NCBI GenBank assembly: GCA_910577375.1
Contig: CAJTLT010000001.1
Location: forward strand, 302,952 to 366,951
DNA length: 64,000 bases
Direction of reading: 5' to 3'
Source: an uncultured Christensenella sp.
GTDB taxonomy: Bacteria > Bacillota > Clostridia > Christensenellales > Borkfalkiaceae
Shown: positions 16,655 to 25,844 of the stretch, in pieces
Layout of the letters: every line of letters begins with the position of its first letter
Position numbering within the stretch: the first letter of the stretch is position 1
Notes under the pieces: model-generated
The model's input: the letters and a program-made list of their open reading frames with translations, nothing else
Told to the model about the DNA's origin: nothing
The model's database searches: none
Position numbers and translations under genes: made by a program

Positions 16655-17540
16655 AATTTTTTATATATGGATTAACATGAACTGTTATATGTTTAACCAA
16701 AGGAAAATTTTCTTCTATTCCGCTATGCACCTCTTCGGCTATTTCATGCGCTGAACATAATGATAAATTACTGTCACAGGCAATTTCAACTATAACGTAT
16801 ATACGATTGCCGAACAATCTAGTCATTAAATCATCAATACGCTCCACTCCGCTGCACGATAATATAAAATTTCTTATTTCTTCTTCAGTTTTTTCATCGC
16901 AAGATTCATCTGTCATTTTTTTGATTGCATCAATAAATATTTTGACAGCAGCAATAATTATCATTAGGCAAATTATAATACTTGCAATACTGTCAAGAAT
17001 TGGTACGCCATACATTGCTCCTATTACTCCAGCCAAGCTCCCTATTGAAGACAATGCGTCTGTTCGGTGGTGCCATGCGTCAGCTTTTAATGCCGATGAA
17101 TTAACTTTTTTTGCCGCGACAAGAGTGTACCAGAACATGGCTTCTTTTGTTACAATTGAAACAGCCGCGGCAATTAACGCAATAGTTTTCGGGGTTTCAA
17201 AGTTTAAATATTCACCTGATATAATAGTTTCTATACCGGCATATCCTATACCAGCCCCAGTTGCAAAAAGCACAACCGCAAGTATAATAGCGGCAACGCA
17301 TTCAAATCTTTCATGACCAAACGGATGCTTTTTATCTGGTTTTTTTGCCGAAACTTTAACGCCGAGTAAAACTATTATAGTTGAAAAAACGTCGGACGCA
17401 GAATGTATTGCATCCGATATAAGCGCCATTGACGCGCCAAAAATGCCGGCAGAAAGCTTAAACAGGCTAAGCAAAAAATTAATTATTATCGTTACTATCG
17501 AAGTTTTTACGGCTATTTTTTCTAAGTCAGAAGTTTGCAA
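16653..17540 (-). CDS. Cation diffusion facilitator (CDF) metal efflux transporter
   Basis: 295 residues. About six membrane helices form the N-terminal two thirds, with the paired metal-site motifs of the CDF family: SDAIHSASD near residue 42 and ADAWHHRTDALSS near residue 153. A cytosolic ferredoxin-like domain ends at HVNPYIKN and carries HITVHV. The family exports divalent metals (Zn, Fe, Mn, Co) in exchange for protons; the metal cannot be told from sequence. The start is TTG at 17540 with GGAGAAACC before it. It is transcribed away from tRNA-Thr as a single gene ending at a shared terminator. Confidence 0.92.
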   Translation of the reverse strand: MQTSDLEKIAVKTSIVTIIINFLLSLFKLSAGIFGASMALISDAIHSASDVFSTIIVLLGVKVSAKKPDKKHPFGHERFECVAAIILAVVLFATGAGIGYAGIETIISGEYLNFETPKTIALIAAAVSIVTKEAMFWYTLVAAKKVNSSALKADAWHHRTDALSSIGSLAGVIGAMYGVPILDSIASIIICLMIIIAAVKIFIDAIKKMTDESCDEKTEEEIRNFILSCSGVERIDDLMTRLFGNRIYVIVEIACDSNLSLCSAHEIAEEVHSGIEENFPLVKHITVHVNPYIKN

Positions 17541-17579
17541 GGTTTCTCCGAATTTTTGTCAAAATAAGTTTAAAATAAA

Positions 17580-17608
17580 TTGACAATATATTCTTTTTTA
17601 AATATAAT
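17580..17608 (+). promoter_or_regulatory. Consensus promoter of tRNA-Thr
   Basis: Exact TTGACA (17580-17585), 17-bp spacer and exact TATAAT (17603-17608), 16 bases before the mature tRNA 5' end. Confidence 0.88.
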
Positions 17609-17624
17609 AATTTAGGTAAGTAAT

Positions 17625-17700
<76 letters not shown>

Positions 17701-17703
17701 CAG

Positions 17704-17734
17704 AAGAAACCGCTATATTAGCGGTTTCTTTTAT
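17704..17734 (+). terminator. Terminator of tRNA-Thr
   Basis: 12-bp stem AAGAAACCGCTA/TAGCGGTTTCTT with a 3-base loop and a following T-rich run. Confidence 0.9.
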
Positions 17735-17971
17735 TTATAATATTATTTGCTATTATATACATTGTATTTTAATTTGTCAAACTGAAATTTTAATTGCTCA
17801 TTATTTATGGTAAATTTGAAAAGATTTCTTATACTAATGTTTTCAATATATGCAAAAAGTACTTGTCTTTGTCTAAAATTATTTTTCTGACAAAATTATA
17901 TTGAAAAATATTTTATACTACTCTTATTCTTTGTATTATTTAAAGTAAATTAAATTTTTAAATTTATTCTA
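17735..17971. other. AT-rich intergenic spacer with nothing assigned
   Basis: About 240 bases of A/T-rich sequence between the tRNA terminator and the terminator of the gene to the right. I see no convincing frame, promoter pair or structured RNA on either strand. Confidence 0.5.
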
Positions 17972-18000
17972 TAAAAAAGCCGCACAGTTGTGCGGCTTTA
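17972..18000 (-). terminator. Terminator of the small Cys/His protein gene
   Basis: Read on the - strand: stem AAAGCCGCAC/GTGCGGCTTT with a 4-base loop followed by a T-run (A-run 17973-17978 on +). Confidence 0.88.
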
Positions 18001-18009
18001 ATTATTTGT

Positions 18010-18351
18010 TTATTTTGTACGTTTAAGATGAGCTATCCTTATTAATTTACGCGGTTTCTCTTCTTTATGTTCTTCCTTTACAACAGCTTTTTCAAAAACA
18101 GCTTTATCGATTTCAACATCAAGACCTTCTGATTGTTTCATTTTTACATAAGCATGCGCACAAGGATATTGCAAACTTTTATCGCAAAAATCACAAAAAG
18201 GCGCATATTCGCCGCACAAATCGCGTTTAAGTCTCTGACTGTTTATAATTTTATCAACATCAATTACCGCCTGAAGATTTATAAGATTTTCTTTAGAAAG
18301 CGTATTTGGCATAGATAAAAGCAATTGCAAAGGCGCTTGGCTGTTCCACAT
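18010..18351 (-). CDS. Hypothetical protein with a Cys/His cluster
   Basis: 113 residues; not recognised. The middle holds CGEYAPFCDFCDKSLQYPCAH (Cys46, 53, 56, 63 and His65), which could bind zinc or an Fe-S cluster. The C-terminal third is charged (EEHKEEKPRKLIRIAHLKRTK). No signal peptide or membrane helix. AAAGGAG lies 11 bases before the ATG and a good terminator follows, so it looks like a real single-gene unit. It sits 60 bp downstream of the pfkB-type gene in the same direction. Confidence 0.7.
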   Translation of the reverse strand: MWNSQAPLQLLLSMPNTLSKENLINLQAVIDVDKIINSQRLKRDLCGEYAPFCDFCDKSLQYPCAHAYVKMKQSEGLDVEIDKAVFEKAVVKEEHKEEKPRKLIRIAHLKRTK

Positions 18352-18411
18352 AATAAAATTTCTCCTTTATTGAATATTATTATACAATATAAAACATATT
18401 TTTTCAAGCAT

Positions 18412-19338
18412 TTAACTAATTTCTTTTACCGACAAAGCGGAAAGAATTTCATTAAATTTAGTTTTACTGAAAGATATGCTGTTTGGCGAAGTAACGGATG
18501 CCGTACCTGCCGCAACTCCGTATTTCAAAATGTCTTGCAAAGGACAATTTTTTACCATTGCATATGTTGCGGCCGCAACCATAGCGTCGCCTGCGCCAAG
18601 GGTTGAATTCATTGCAACATTAACGCTTTTACTGTAATAGCTGAAATGTCCGTCGGTTATTATTGCTCCCTTTTTCCCAAGTGATAATAATACGCGTTTT
18701 GCTCCCATCGCTATAAGCTCTTTGCAAGCGTCAAATATTTCTGTTTTGCTTTTTATTTTTCTTTTCAGAGTACGTTCCAACTCATCCAAATTAGGTTTTA
18801 CAAGGTCTAAGCCGTATTTAAGCGAGCAAAAAAGTCTTTCACCTTCTGTATCCACAACTTTTTTGACTCCGTTAGGTATAGCTTTAAGAATATCTCCATA
18901 AAACTCTGCAGACATACCTTTCGCCAATCCGCCGGAAATTACCACAGCTTCGTAAGACGGTGATATTTGACTGATAAGTTTTAATAATTCCTGTTGTTTT
19001 TCTTTGGTAATTTCAGCACTTATATCGTTGACTTCGGTAAGCATTGAGCGTTGGTCTATAAATTTGTAATTTTCTCTTACTCTGCCTTCATTCCATACAA
19101 ATTTATAGGGCACACCTTCACGATGCAGCTCGATTTCAAATTGGTGTCCGTTCCCGTCATACATAAACCCTGTTGAAAATGCGTCTGCGCCAAGTCTGGC
19201 AATACCTATTGCAACATTAATTGCTTTACCTGTAAAAAATATTCTTTTACTTATAATAGTATTGCTTTTACCTACACCGAGAGAATCAACCTCTATATTT
19301 ACGTCTATACAAGGGCTAAGACATACCGTTAAAATCAT
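18412..19338 (-). CDS. PfkB-family sugar kinase, probably 1-phosphofructokinase
   Basis: 308 residues of the ribokinase/PfkB fold. The N-terminal LSPCIDVNIEV and the TGKAINVAIGIARLG block (usually GGKGINVA) mark the phosphosugar-kinase branch (1-phosphofructokinase, tagatose-6-phosphate kinase). The ATP/anion-hole motif is STLGAGDAMVAA with the catalytic Asp in GAGD. It phosphorylates a hexose phosphate to a bisphosphate that enters glycolysis. GAGG precedes the ATG. It follows pfkA, separated by a terminator hairpin, so two phosphofructokinase types sit side by side. No fructose PTS or regulator gene accompanies it, so the exact substrate stays open. Confidence 0.85.
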   Translation of the reverse strand: MILTVCLSPCIDVNIEVDSLGVGKSNTIISKRIFFTGKAINVAIGIARLGADAFSTGFMYDGNGHQFEIELHREGVPYKFVWNEGRVRENYKFIDQRSMLTEVNDISAEITKEKQQELLKLISQISPSYEAVVISGGLAKGMSAEFYGDILKAIPNGVKKVVDTEGERLFCSLKYGLDLVKPNLDELERTLKRKIKSKTEIFDACKELIAMGAKRVLLSLGKKGAIITDGHFSYYSKSVNVAMNSTLGAGDAMVAAATYAMVKNCPLQDILKYGVAAGTASVTSPNSISFSKTKFNEILSALSVKEIS

Positions 19339-19365
19339 GCGAACCTCTTTTTTAATCTGCTACAA

Positions 19366-19390
19366 GATAAAAGCCGCTTTATAGCGGCTT
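19366..19390 (-). terminator. Terminator after pfkA
   Basis: On the - strand, stem AAGCCGCT/AGCGGCTT with a 4-base loop and a following TTTTATC, 9 bases past the pfkA stop. Confidence 0.75.
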
Positions 19391-19399
19391 AATGATTTA

Positions 19400-20362
19400 T
19401 TACATTGAAATCATTTGAAGTGTTTCATAAAGCTCGTAATTGAACTTTTTCTTCATGCTTACTGCTTCAATTATATCCATATCTATGATTTCATTTTTAC
19501 GTATGCCTACAACTCTGTTGCCTATGCCGTCGTTCAAAAGTCTTACTGCTTTATTGCCGAACTGCGCCGCTAACATTCGGTCTGCCATAGAAGGCGAACC
19601 TCCGCGCTGTATATGTCCGATTGTTGTAGGTCGTACTGAATAAGTCGTTACAGATTGTAACTGTTTTGCAAATTCGTCTGCGGTACAAACACCTTCTGCA
19701 ACCACGACTATATTTGAATGCTTGCCGTTCGCACGTGAACGGTTAATTTTCATAACAATATCGTCAAGGTCAAAAACAACTTCCGGAACTACTATAATTT
19801 CCGCTCCGCTTGCTATTCCTGCATATAAAGCTATATCGCCGCAACGTCTTCCCATAACTTCTACAACAGAAATTCTCTCATGAGACGTCATAGTATCACG
19901 AAGCTTGTTTATTACGTCTATGCAAGTATTTACTGCCGTATCGAAACCGAGAGTATAATCCGTATATTCAAGGTCATTATCTATTGTACCGGGAATACCT
20001 ATTGTCGGAATACCGTATTCTTCTGAAAGACACTTTGCGCCTCTGAAAGAACCGTCGCCGCCGATAACGACAAGTCCGTCAATTCCCCTTGCTTCAAGCG
20101 TTTTGACTGCTCTTTTTTGTCCTTCTTTTGTCAGCATTTCAAGGCAACGTGCTGTTCTGAGCTTTGTTCCGCCTCTTTGTACAATATCAGATACGGAACG
20201 CATTTCCAATGCCACCATATCATCGTCAATAAGACCCTGATAGCCTCTCTCTATACCATATACTTCCATTCCGAAATATATAGCGGTTCTGACAACTGCA
20301 CGAATACACGCATTCATACCGGGAGCATCGCCGCCGCTCGTAAGCAAGCCTATTCTTTTCAT
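19400..20362 (-). CDS. pfkA: ATP-dependent 6-phosphofructokinase
   Basis: 320 residues, standard for bacterial PfkA. It phosphorylates fructose-6-phosphate, the committed step of glycolysis. Motifs: LTSGGDAPGMNA at the start, GGDGS (101-105) for ATP and PGTIDND (124-130) with the catalytic Asp128, then EVMGRRCGDIA and the C-terminal HIQRGGSPS. CGGAGG precedes the ATG. It follows dnaE, a classic Firmicutes arrangement, but has its own promoter and a structured leader. Confidence 0.96.
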   Translation of the reverse strand: MKRIGLLTSGGDAPGMNACIRAVVRTAIYFGMEVYGIERGYQGLIDDDMVALEMRSVSDIVQRGGTKLRTARCLEMLTKEGQKRAVKTLEARGIDGLVVIGGDGSFRGAKCLSEEYGIPTIGIPGTIDNDLEYTDYTLGFDTAVNTCIDVINKLRDTMTSHERISVVEVMGRRCGDIALYAGIASGAEIIVVPEVVFDLDDIVMKINRSRANGKHSNIVVVAEGVCTADEFAKQLQSVTTYSVRPTTIGHIQRGGSPSMADRMLAAQFGNKAVRLLNDGIGNRVVGIRKNEIIDMDIIEAVSMKKKFNYELYETLQMISM

Positions 20363-20370
20363 AAAAACCT

Positions 20371-20440
20371 CCGAAAGGACTGAGTCCGTGCTTGGCTAAC
20401 AGCCCGCTCCCCCGAACAGCACGGAAATTTTCATCATTCG
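20371..20440 (-). promoter_or_regulatory. Structured 5' leader of pfkA
   Basis: The predicted pfkA transcript has about 80 bases of leader. An 8-bp stem (TCCGTGCT at 20385-20392 with AGCACGGA at 20418-20425) encloses a small hairpin GGCT/AGCC. GGAC-TGA-GTCC (20377-20387) overlaps the stem, so the two cannot form fully together, and it lies next to the Shine-Dalgarno. This could be a translational switch or just a stabilising fold; I recognise no named riboswitch. Confidence 0.4.
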
Positions 20441-20446
20441 CTAAAC

Positions 20447-20475
20447 ATTATAACAAAATAAATTAGAAAATACAA
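20447..20475 (-). promoter_or_regulatory. pfkA promoter
   Basis: On the - strand: TTGTAT (20470-20475), 17-bp spacer, TATAAT (20447-20452), just after the dnaE stop codon. Confidence 0.65.
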
Positions 20476-20503
20476 GGGATTTTGACAAAATTTTATCTTA
20501 TAT

Positions 20504-23500
20504 TTACTCTACATATTTTATGTCTTTCTGTTCCAAAATTGCATACAATTCAGCCAAAAGTCCACGGCAATAGTTAATACCGGAAGTCAGCGTAAACCGT
20601 TTATCTTTTCTTAAAATTTTGCAAACCGTATTCCCTTCATAATTACTTAAAGTATTTAAAAGGTCATTAAAATCCTCTTCACTCAAATTTGACGTATTCA
20701 ACCACAAAACTTCTTGTGAAATTTTTATATCTTCGCTTGCCGTTTGTTCCTTTTTATTTTCAGAAACACTGACTTCAGTCAAATCATCTACAATACATGT
20801 CAATCCTTTTTCGGGGTCAATTTCAAGTTTACCGGACATTTTAACAATTTTATCATTGCCAATAAAAGCTTTTACTTTTTCATAAATCGCAGGAAAACAA
20901 ACGCATTCCAAACTACCGTATACATCTTCAAGATTTAAAAAAGCCATAAAAGCGCCCGTCCGCTTTGTGGTTGTTCTCCTGAACGAACCGATTATTCCGG
21001 ACATAGTAATACGCATACCATCTTTAATTCGATTATATGTTCTCGTTCCGTCTTCATCTTCCACATAATCGTCCATTAATGAGCAGTCGAAATTACATCC
21101 TTCTATTGTATTCATATATTTTTCAAAAGGATGACCGCTTACATAAACACCCAAAACTTCTTTTTCTTTTGCAAGTTTTTCATTAAGTTCATATTCGGGA
21201 AGGTCAGGATAGTTTACGCCAAGCTTTTCATCTTCAATGAAATCGCCGAAAAGGCTCATTTGTGCGCTGTTTTTTTGCTTACTTATAGCTTTTGCCCGAT
21301 TACAAAGCTCTTCATAAACTTCTGCAAGCTGAGAACGCGCAACATCCATTTCATCAAACGCTCCGGCTAAAATAAGCCCTTCAACAACTCTTGAATTTAA
21401 CACGTCTATACATCTTGATATAAAGTCAGGGAAATCTTTAAATAAACCGTTTTGTTCACGCTCTCTTATTATTTCATCAATCAGCGCCTGCCCTGCTCCT
21501 TTTAAAGCCGAAAGACCAAAACGAATACCGTCATTTTCAACTTTGAATAAAGAACGGCTCTTATTTATATCCGGAGGCAACACTTTCATGCCTTTGTCTT
21601 TAAGGTAAATTACGTATTTTGTAATTTCGTCGATTTTGTTAAGTCTGTTATTTAAAAGCGCGCAAATAAATTCTTTACAGTAATACTTTTTCAGCCATGC
21701 GGTCTGATATGCCAAAGTCGCATATGCTGCCGCGTGTGATTTATTAAACGCGTAAGACGCAAAGCCCTCCATATCGCCGAAAATTTTATTTGCAATATCT
21801 GCCGTTATTCCGTTATGAACACAACCGTCTATAGTGCTACCGTTAATATCGCTGACGCCGCCGTTTATAAATTTTTCTTTTTGCGCCATCAAAGTTTTTT
21901 TATCTTTTTTACCCATTGCGCGGCGGACCAAATCTGCCTCGCCAAGAGAGAATCCGGCTAAATCTTGGAAAATCTGCATAACTTGTTCCTGATAAACAGG
22001 TATGCCATATGTGACTTTAAGTATCTTTTCTTCTTGCGGACAATCATAAACAATCGGTTCTTGTCCGTGTTTTCGCGCACAGAAAGAATCAATAAATTTC
22101 ATCGGTCCGGGACGATATAAAGAAACTCCCGCTATTAAATCTTCCAATGTATCGGGGCGCAGCGTCTTCATGAACCTCTTCATTCCGCCCGCTTCAAGCT
22201 GGAACACCCCGTCGGTATCACCTTCGGAAATAAGCGCATAAGCCCCTTCATCTTTGTATCCTATTTGATTAAAATCAATATCGCGGTTATAATTTTCTTT
22301 TATATAATCAACACATTTTTTTATGTCAGTTAAAGTAACCAACGCAAGAAAGTCCATCTTTAACATTCCGAGCGCTTCTATTTCTTTAGCGACAAACTGT
22401 GTTGTTATATCTTCACCGTTTCGTGAAAGCGGAACGTTATCCGCTATTCTTTTTTGACAAATAACAACGCCTGCTGCATGCATACCGGTTTGGCGCGGCA
22501 TACCTTCGATTTTCAGCGCCATATCGATTACTCTACGCAACACATCGTCGGTTTCATAAATTTCACAAAATTCGTTATTCCGCGCGGCTTTCAGCTCTTG
22601 ATATTTGCTTTCCAAATCGGCTTTTTTATCTTCATCGGTTTCTTTGTCGAATTTAGCTTTTGCTCCATCAATTCTTCTGCCCAAAAGGTCGCTGATGGAA
22701 GTTTTTCCGTCCATTATTTTGGTCAGCTTATCGGTTTCAGAATAAGGAACACGCATAACTCTGCCGACGTCTTTTATTGAGTTTTTTGCCGCCATTGTAC
22801 CGAAAGTTACAATTTGGCATACGTTTTCAACTCCGTATTTTTGGCGGACATATTCAATAGTTTCTTCACGTCTGTCTGTACAAAAGTCAATATCAAAGTC
22901 GGGCATTGATACGCGGTCGGGATTAAGAAATCTTTCAAAAAGCAAATCATATTGTAGAGGTTCAACATCCGTAATTCCTATTGAATATGCAACAATAGAA
23001 CTTACGCCCGAACCTCTCCCCGGTCCTACAGGTATTCCCTGTTCTTTGGACCAGTTAATAAAATCCCACACAACAAGATAATAATCGGCATAACCCATAC
23101 CGCAAATTATGCCAAGTTCATATTCCGCCCTGTCAAGCTCTTTTTGTGAAAGCTCATCGCCATAGCGTTTTTTCAATCCTTCCGCAGTTAAATTTCTGAG
23201 ATATTGTTCAGCCGATGACCCGTCTTCCGGATTGTATTCAGGTATTAAAGTTGTATCTTTTATCGGATAGCCTTTTTTATCAAGATTAAAAGCTTGTTCT
23301 GTAACTTTATCTGCAATTATTCTTGTATTGGCAATTGCTTGCGGGAAATTAGGAAAAAGCGAAAGCATTTCATCTCCCGTTTTAAAGTAGAACTCGTTGG
23401 TTGAAAACTTCATTCTTTTTGGGTCGTCAAGCTGCTTTTTCATCTGGATACACATAAGAACGTCTTGCATTTCGGCGTCTTCTTTTTCCAGATAATGCAC

Positions 23501-24103
23501 GTCGTTTGTGGCAACCAACTCTGCGCCTATGTCGTTGGCGAGTTTAACTAAAAGCGGTAACACTGCTTTTTCTTCTTCAATACCGTGGTCTTGAATTTCA
23601 ATATAGAAATCTTCGCCGAAAGTACTTTGTAAATCGAGGGCCATTTTCTTTGCACCCTCATAATCTCCGGCAAGCAATCTGCGCGGAATACCTCCGGCAA
23701 GACATGCCGAAAGACAGATTACCCCTTCGGAATGTTCTTTTAATGCTTTATAATCTATTTTCGGTTTATAATAAAAGCCGTCCACAAACGCCATAGAATC
23801 CAACTGGACAAGATTTTTATAACCCGCTTTATTTTTGGCAAGTAAAATTAAATGTTCGGCAGTGTTTGACGATTTATCGTTCATATCCGCAGTCATATAA
23901 AATTCACAACCGATTATGTATTTGATTCCGGCTTGAAAAGCTTTTTCAGCCAGTTGCAAAGTTCCGTACATATTTCCATGGTCGGTAATACAGACGGTAT
24001 CTATAGCGTTTTTCTTGCAATAATCTATTAAATTATCAATTTTACATGCACCGTCCAACAAAGAATATTCGGTATGAAGATGCAAATGTACGAAATCAGT
24101 CAT
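20504..24103 (-). CDS. dnaE: DNA polymerase III alpha subunit (DnaE)
   Basis: 1199 residues, full length. The N-terminal PHP domain starts FVHLHLHTEYSLLDG. The palm carries the catalytic aspartates in MPDFDIDF near residues 399-405; VGPGRGSGVSS, the thumb/fingers blocks and an OB-fold region (ITMSGIIGSFRR) near residue 1000 follow. In low-GC Gram-positives DnaE works with PolC in replication. It is preceded by GAGGAAA and follows whiA by 9 bases, so it is transcribed with the murB-PHP-whiA set. An intact PHP HxH motif and the lack of an exonuclease domain distinguish it from PolC. Confidence 0.97.
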   Translation of the reverse strand: MTDFVHLHLHTEYSLLDGACKIDNLIDYCKKNAIDTVCITDHGNMYGTLQLAEKAFQAGIKYIIGCEFYMTADMNDKSSNTAEHLILLAKNKAGYKNLVQLDSMAFVDGFYYKPKIDYKALKEHSEGVICLSACLAGGIPRRLLAGDYEGAKKMALDLQSTFGEDFYIEIQDHGIEEEKAVLPLLVKLANDIGAELVATNDVHYLEKEDAEMQDVLMCIQMKKQLDDPKRMKFSTNEFYFKTGDEMLSLFPNFPQAIANTRIIADKVTEQAFNLDKKGYPIKDTTLIPEYNPEDGSSAEQYLRNLTAEGLKKRYGDELSQKELDRAEYELGIICGMGYADYYLVVWDFINWSKEQGIPVGPGRGSGVSSIVAYSIGITDVEPLQYDLLFERFLNPDRVSMPDFDIDFCTDRREETIEYVRQKYGVENVCQIVTFGTMAAKNSIKDVGRVMRVPYSETDKLTKIMDGKTSISDLLGRRIDGAKAKFDKETDEDKKADLESKYQELKAARNNEFCEIYETDDVLRRVIDMALKIEGMPRQTGMHAAGVVICQKRIADNVPLSRNGEDITTQFVAKEIEALGMLKMDFLALVTLTDIKKCVDYIKENYNRDIDFNQIGYKDEGAYALISEGDTDGVFQLEAGGMKRFMKTLRPDTLEDLIAGVSLYRPGPMKFIDSFCARKHGQEPIVYDCPQEEKILKVTYGIPVYQEQVMQIFQDLAGFSLGEADLVRRAMGKKDKKTLMAQKEKFINGGVSDINGSTIDGCVHNGITADIANKIFGDMEGFASYAFNKSHAAAYATLAYQTAWLKKYYCKEFICALLNNRLNKIDEITKYVIYLKDKGMKVLPPDINKSRSLFKVENDGIRFGLSALKGAGQALIDEIIREREQNGLFKDFPDFISRCIDVLNSRVVEGLILAGAFDEMDVARSQLAEVYEELCNRAKAISKQKNSAQMSLFGDFIEDEKLGVNYPDLPEYELNEKLAKEKEVLGVYVSGHPFEKYMNTIEGCNFDCSLMDDYVEDEDGTRTYNRIKDGMRITMSGIIGSFRRTTTKRTGAFMAFLNLEDVYGSLECVCFPAIYEKVKAFIGNDKIVKMSGKLEIDPEKGLTCIVDDLTEVSVSENKKEQTASEDIKISQEVLWLNTSNLSEEDFNDLLNTLSNYEGNTVCKILRKDKRFTLTSGINYCRGLLAELYAILEQKDIKYVE

Positions 24104-24112
24104 AATATTTCC

Positions 24113-25066
24113 TCAGTCAACGAGAGATAAAGCAATTTCGTTGATTTTTCTCATTCTGTGATTTAAACAACTCTTTGAAATTTTAAGCCTGTCGGCAAGT
24201 TCCTGCATTGAGGCATTTTTATCCGCTAAACGGCATTCGGCAACATCGAAAAGCGGTTTATCAAGGCTTTGAAGACCGATAGTCTGTGAAATAATCTCTA
24301 TCGCGCGCACTTGATTAACGGAAGCCGTAACTGTTTTATCGATATTAGAAACCGAACAGTTATTGACTCTGTTGTCATTATTTTGTTTTTCTTTTATTTC
24401 AACGACTTTGTTTAATTTGCCAAGGCTCTTTCTGCATCCTATAGCGTCTAAAATATCCGAAATAACCGCCTGGCTTTTTGCGTATACAACAACTTTATCT
24501 TTTCTTGCTACAAGTTTTGCCAGTATTTCAAACCCGCAAAGCAATTCACAAAAATCATTTGCAACAAGTTTATTTGAAAAAACGATTTCAAAATGATATC
24601 CTGTTCTGCTGAAGGCTCCTTCATCTGGCAAAGTACAGCTTCCTCCGCCCAAAAATGCGCCTTTAATATAATCAAGTTTGCTTTGCTCGTCAACAATCAA
24701 CTTTTCGTCTATATTGAAAATCAAATATTTACCGTCACTGTCTTCGCCTACTATTCCTGTTTCAATCAAAAACTTTTCAGATATTTCGTTTGCGCATTCA
24801 AAAGCAAGCTTGTCCTTGCCGTTCATCAAATCTAAATTTGCACTTGAAACTATAGTATGAAGTCCGTATTCCTCCTCCAAAAGAGAAGTGAAATATTCGG
24901 CGGTTTTTTCGTTTTCTGTTACAATTTCAAATCCAAAACAACCGTTTTTTGAAATAATACTTCCGCTGGTACGTATAAAAGCAGACAGAATTGCGTTTTT
25001 ACTTTGGCGGCTTTTAACTGTTGTTGAAGTTATTTCATTTTTAATTTCTTCAGTAAAGTTCTGCAT
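24113..25066 (-). CDS. whiA: DNA-binding protein WhiA
   Basis: 317 residues. WhiA combines an N-terminal domain related to LAGLIDADG homing endonucleases (about 20-190; AFIRTSGSI, GAFLGGGSC) with a C-terminal helix-turn-helix (MQELADRLKISKSCLNHRMRKI). It is conserved in Gram-positive bacteria and tied to cell division and chromosome segregation in Bacillus and to sporulation in Streptomyces. It has lost nuclease function in characterised members. The ATG comes 1 base after the stop of the PHP gene, implying translational coupling. Confidence 0.95.
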   Translation of the reverse strand: MQNFTEEIKNEITSTTVKSRQSKNAILSAFIRTSGSIISKNGCFGFEIVTENEKTAEYFTSLLEEEYGLHTIVSSANLDLMNGKDKLAFECANEISEKFLIETGIVGEDSDGKYLIFNIDEKLIVDEQSKLDYIKGAFLGGGSCTLPDEGAFSRTGYHFEIVFSNKLVANDFCELLCGFEILAKLVARKDKVVVYAKSQAVISDILDAIGCRKSLGKLNKVVEIKEKQNNDNRVNNCSVSNIDKTVTASVNQVRAIEIISQTIGLQSLDKPLFDVAECRLADKNASMQELADRLKISKSCLNHRMRKINEIALSLVD

Positions 25067-25067
25067 A

Positions 25068-25844
25068 TTATAAATTTTTCGCTTTAAATTCTTTAAATCT
25101 GAAATTCGGTAATCTTCCTTCTATATTGTCAATTTGACTAAGAGGAACACATCCGTTTGATAACAGCTCGTCCGCAATTTTTGTATCACCTACTCGGTCT
25201 TGTGAATGCGCGTCTGAATCAATAACAAACCGTACTCCCGTTTGCGCCATTAAATTAAGTTCTTCCGCAGAAACATGCCTTTTTTTAGTGTTTATCTCAA
25301 TATAAGTTCCATAGTCCGCACAACATTGTGCAACTTCTTTCAGATTGCAATAACATTTATAATTTATATGCGTAATGATATCAATAGGATTATTTTTAAT
25401 TGCGTTGATATAAGCTCGGGTAGTATTTTCAATAGTTTTTTGCGACGGTTTTTTACCGAATTTATATGCAGTATAATTTTTAAACATAATATTACGCATA
25501 TCAGAAAAAGTTTTGTATTTTAAAACCTCGTGAATCCCGCATAAATATAAATCAAAATATTGCAAATCACTTTGCCTTGTGTCGGTATCACCGTCAACGG
25601 AAATAAGGTTGCTTTCCATTCCCATTAAAACATTAACGCCGGTAAGCTTTTTTGCTTCTTCAATTTCTTTACGTAAATCTGCAATATTTTTACGTTTCAA
25701 ACCAAATAACAGATGATTAAAACCGTGGTCGGTAATTCCGATTTCTTTTAATCCTAATTTTTTTGCCGCAGTCGCATTTTCCAATACTGTATTTTTTCCA
25801 TGAGAATACGGAGTATGAGTATGATAATCAGCTGTAAGTTCCAT
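25068..25844 (-). CDS. PHP-domain phosphoesterase
   Basis: 258 residues from the ATG at 25844, which has AGGTG 5 bases upstream; the GTG at 25853 would place the binding site inside the gene. Metal-binding motifs of the PHP family are present: DYHTHTPYSHG at the N-terminus, ITDHGFNH, MGMESNL, THINYKC and a C-terminal FVIDSDAHSQDRVG. The family includes histidinol phosphatase and RNase AM/YciV-like enzymes that hydrolyse phosphoester bonds with a trinuclear metal site. The gene overlaps murB by 17 bases. No histidine genes are nearby, so a histidinol phosphatase role is not supported. Confidence 0.88.
   Translation of the reverse strand: MELTADYHTHTPYSHGKNTVLENATAAKKLGLKEIGITDHGFNHLLFGLKRKNIADLRKEIEEAKKLTGVNVLMGMESNLISVDGDTDTRQSDLQYFDLYLCGIHEVLKYKTFSDMRNIMFKNYTAYKFGKKPSQKTIENTTRAYINAIKNNPIDIITHINYKCYCNLKEVAQCCADYGTYIEINTKKRHVSAEELNLMAQTGVRFVIDSDAHSQDRVGDTKIADELLSNGCVPLSQIDNIEGRLPNFRFKEFKAKNL

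Noticed and set aside
16653..17316. 169-codon + strand frame inside the CDF transporter
   Set aside because: Mirror of a hydrophobic membrane protein; the transporter motifs and TTG start with a good site are on the - strand.
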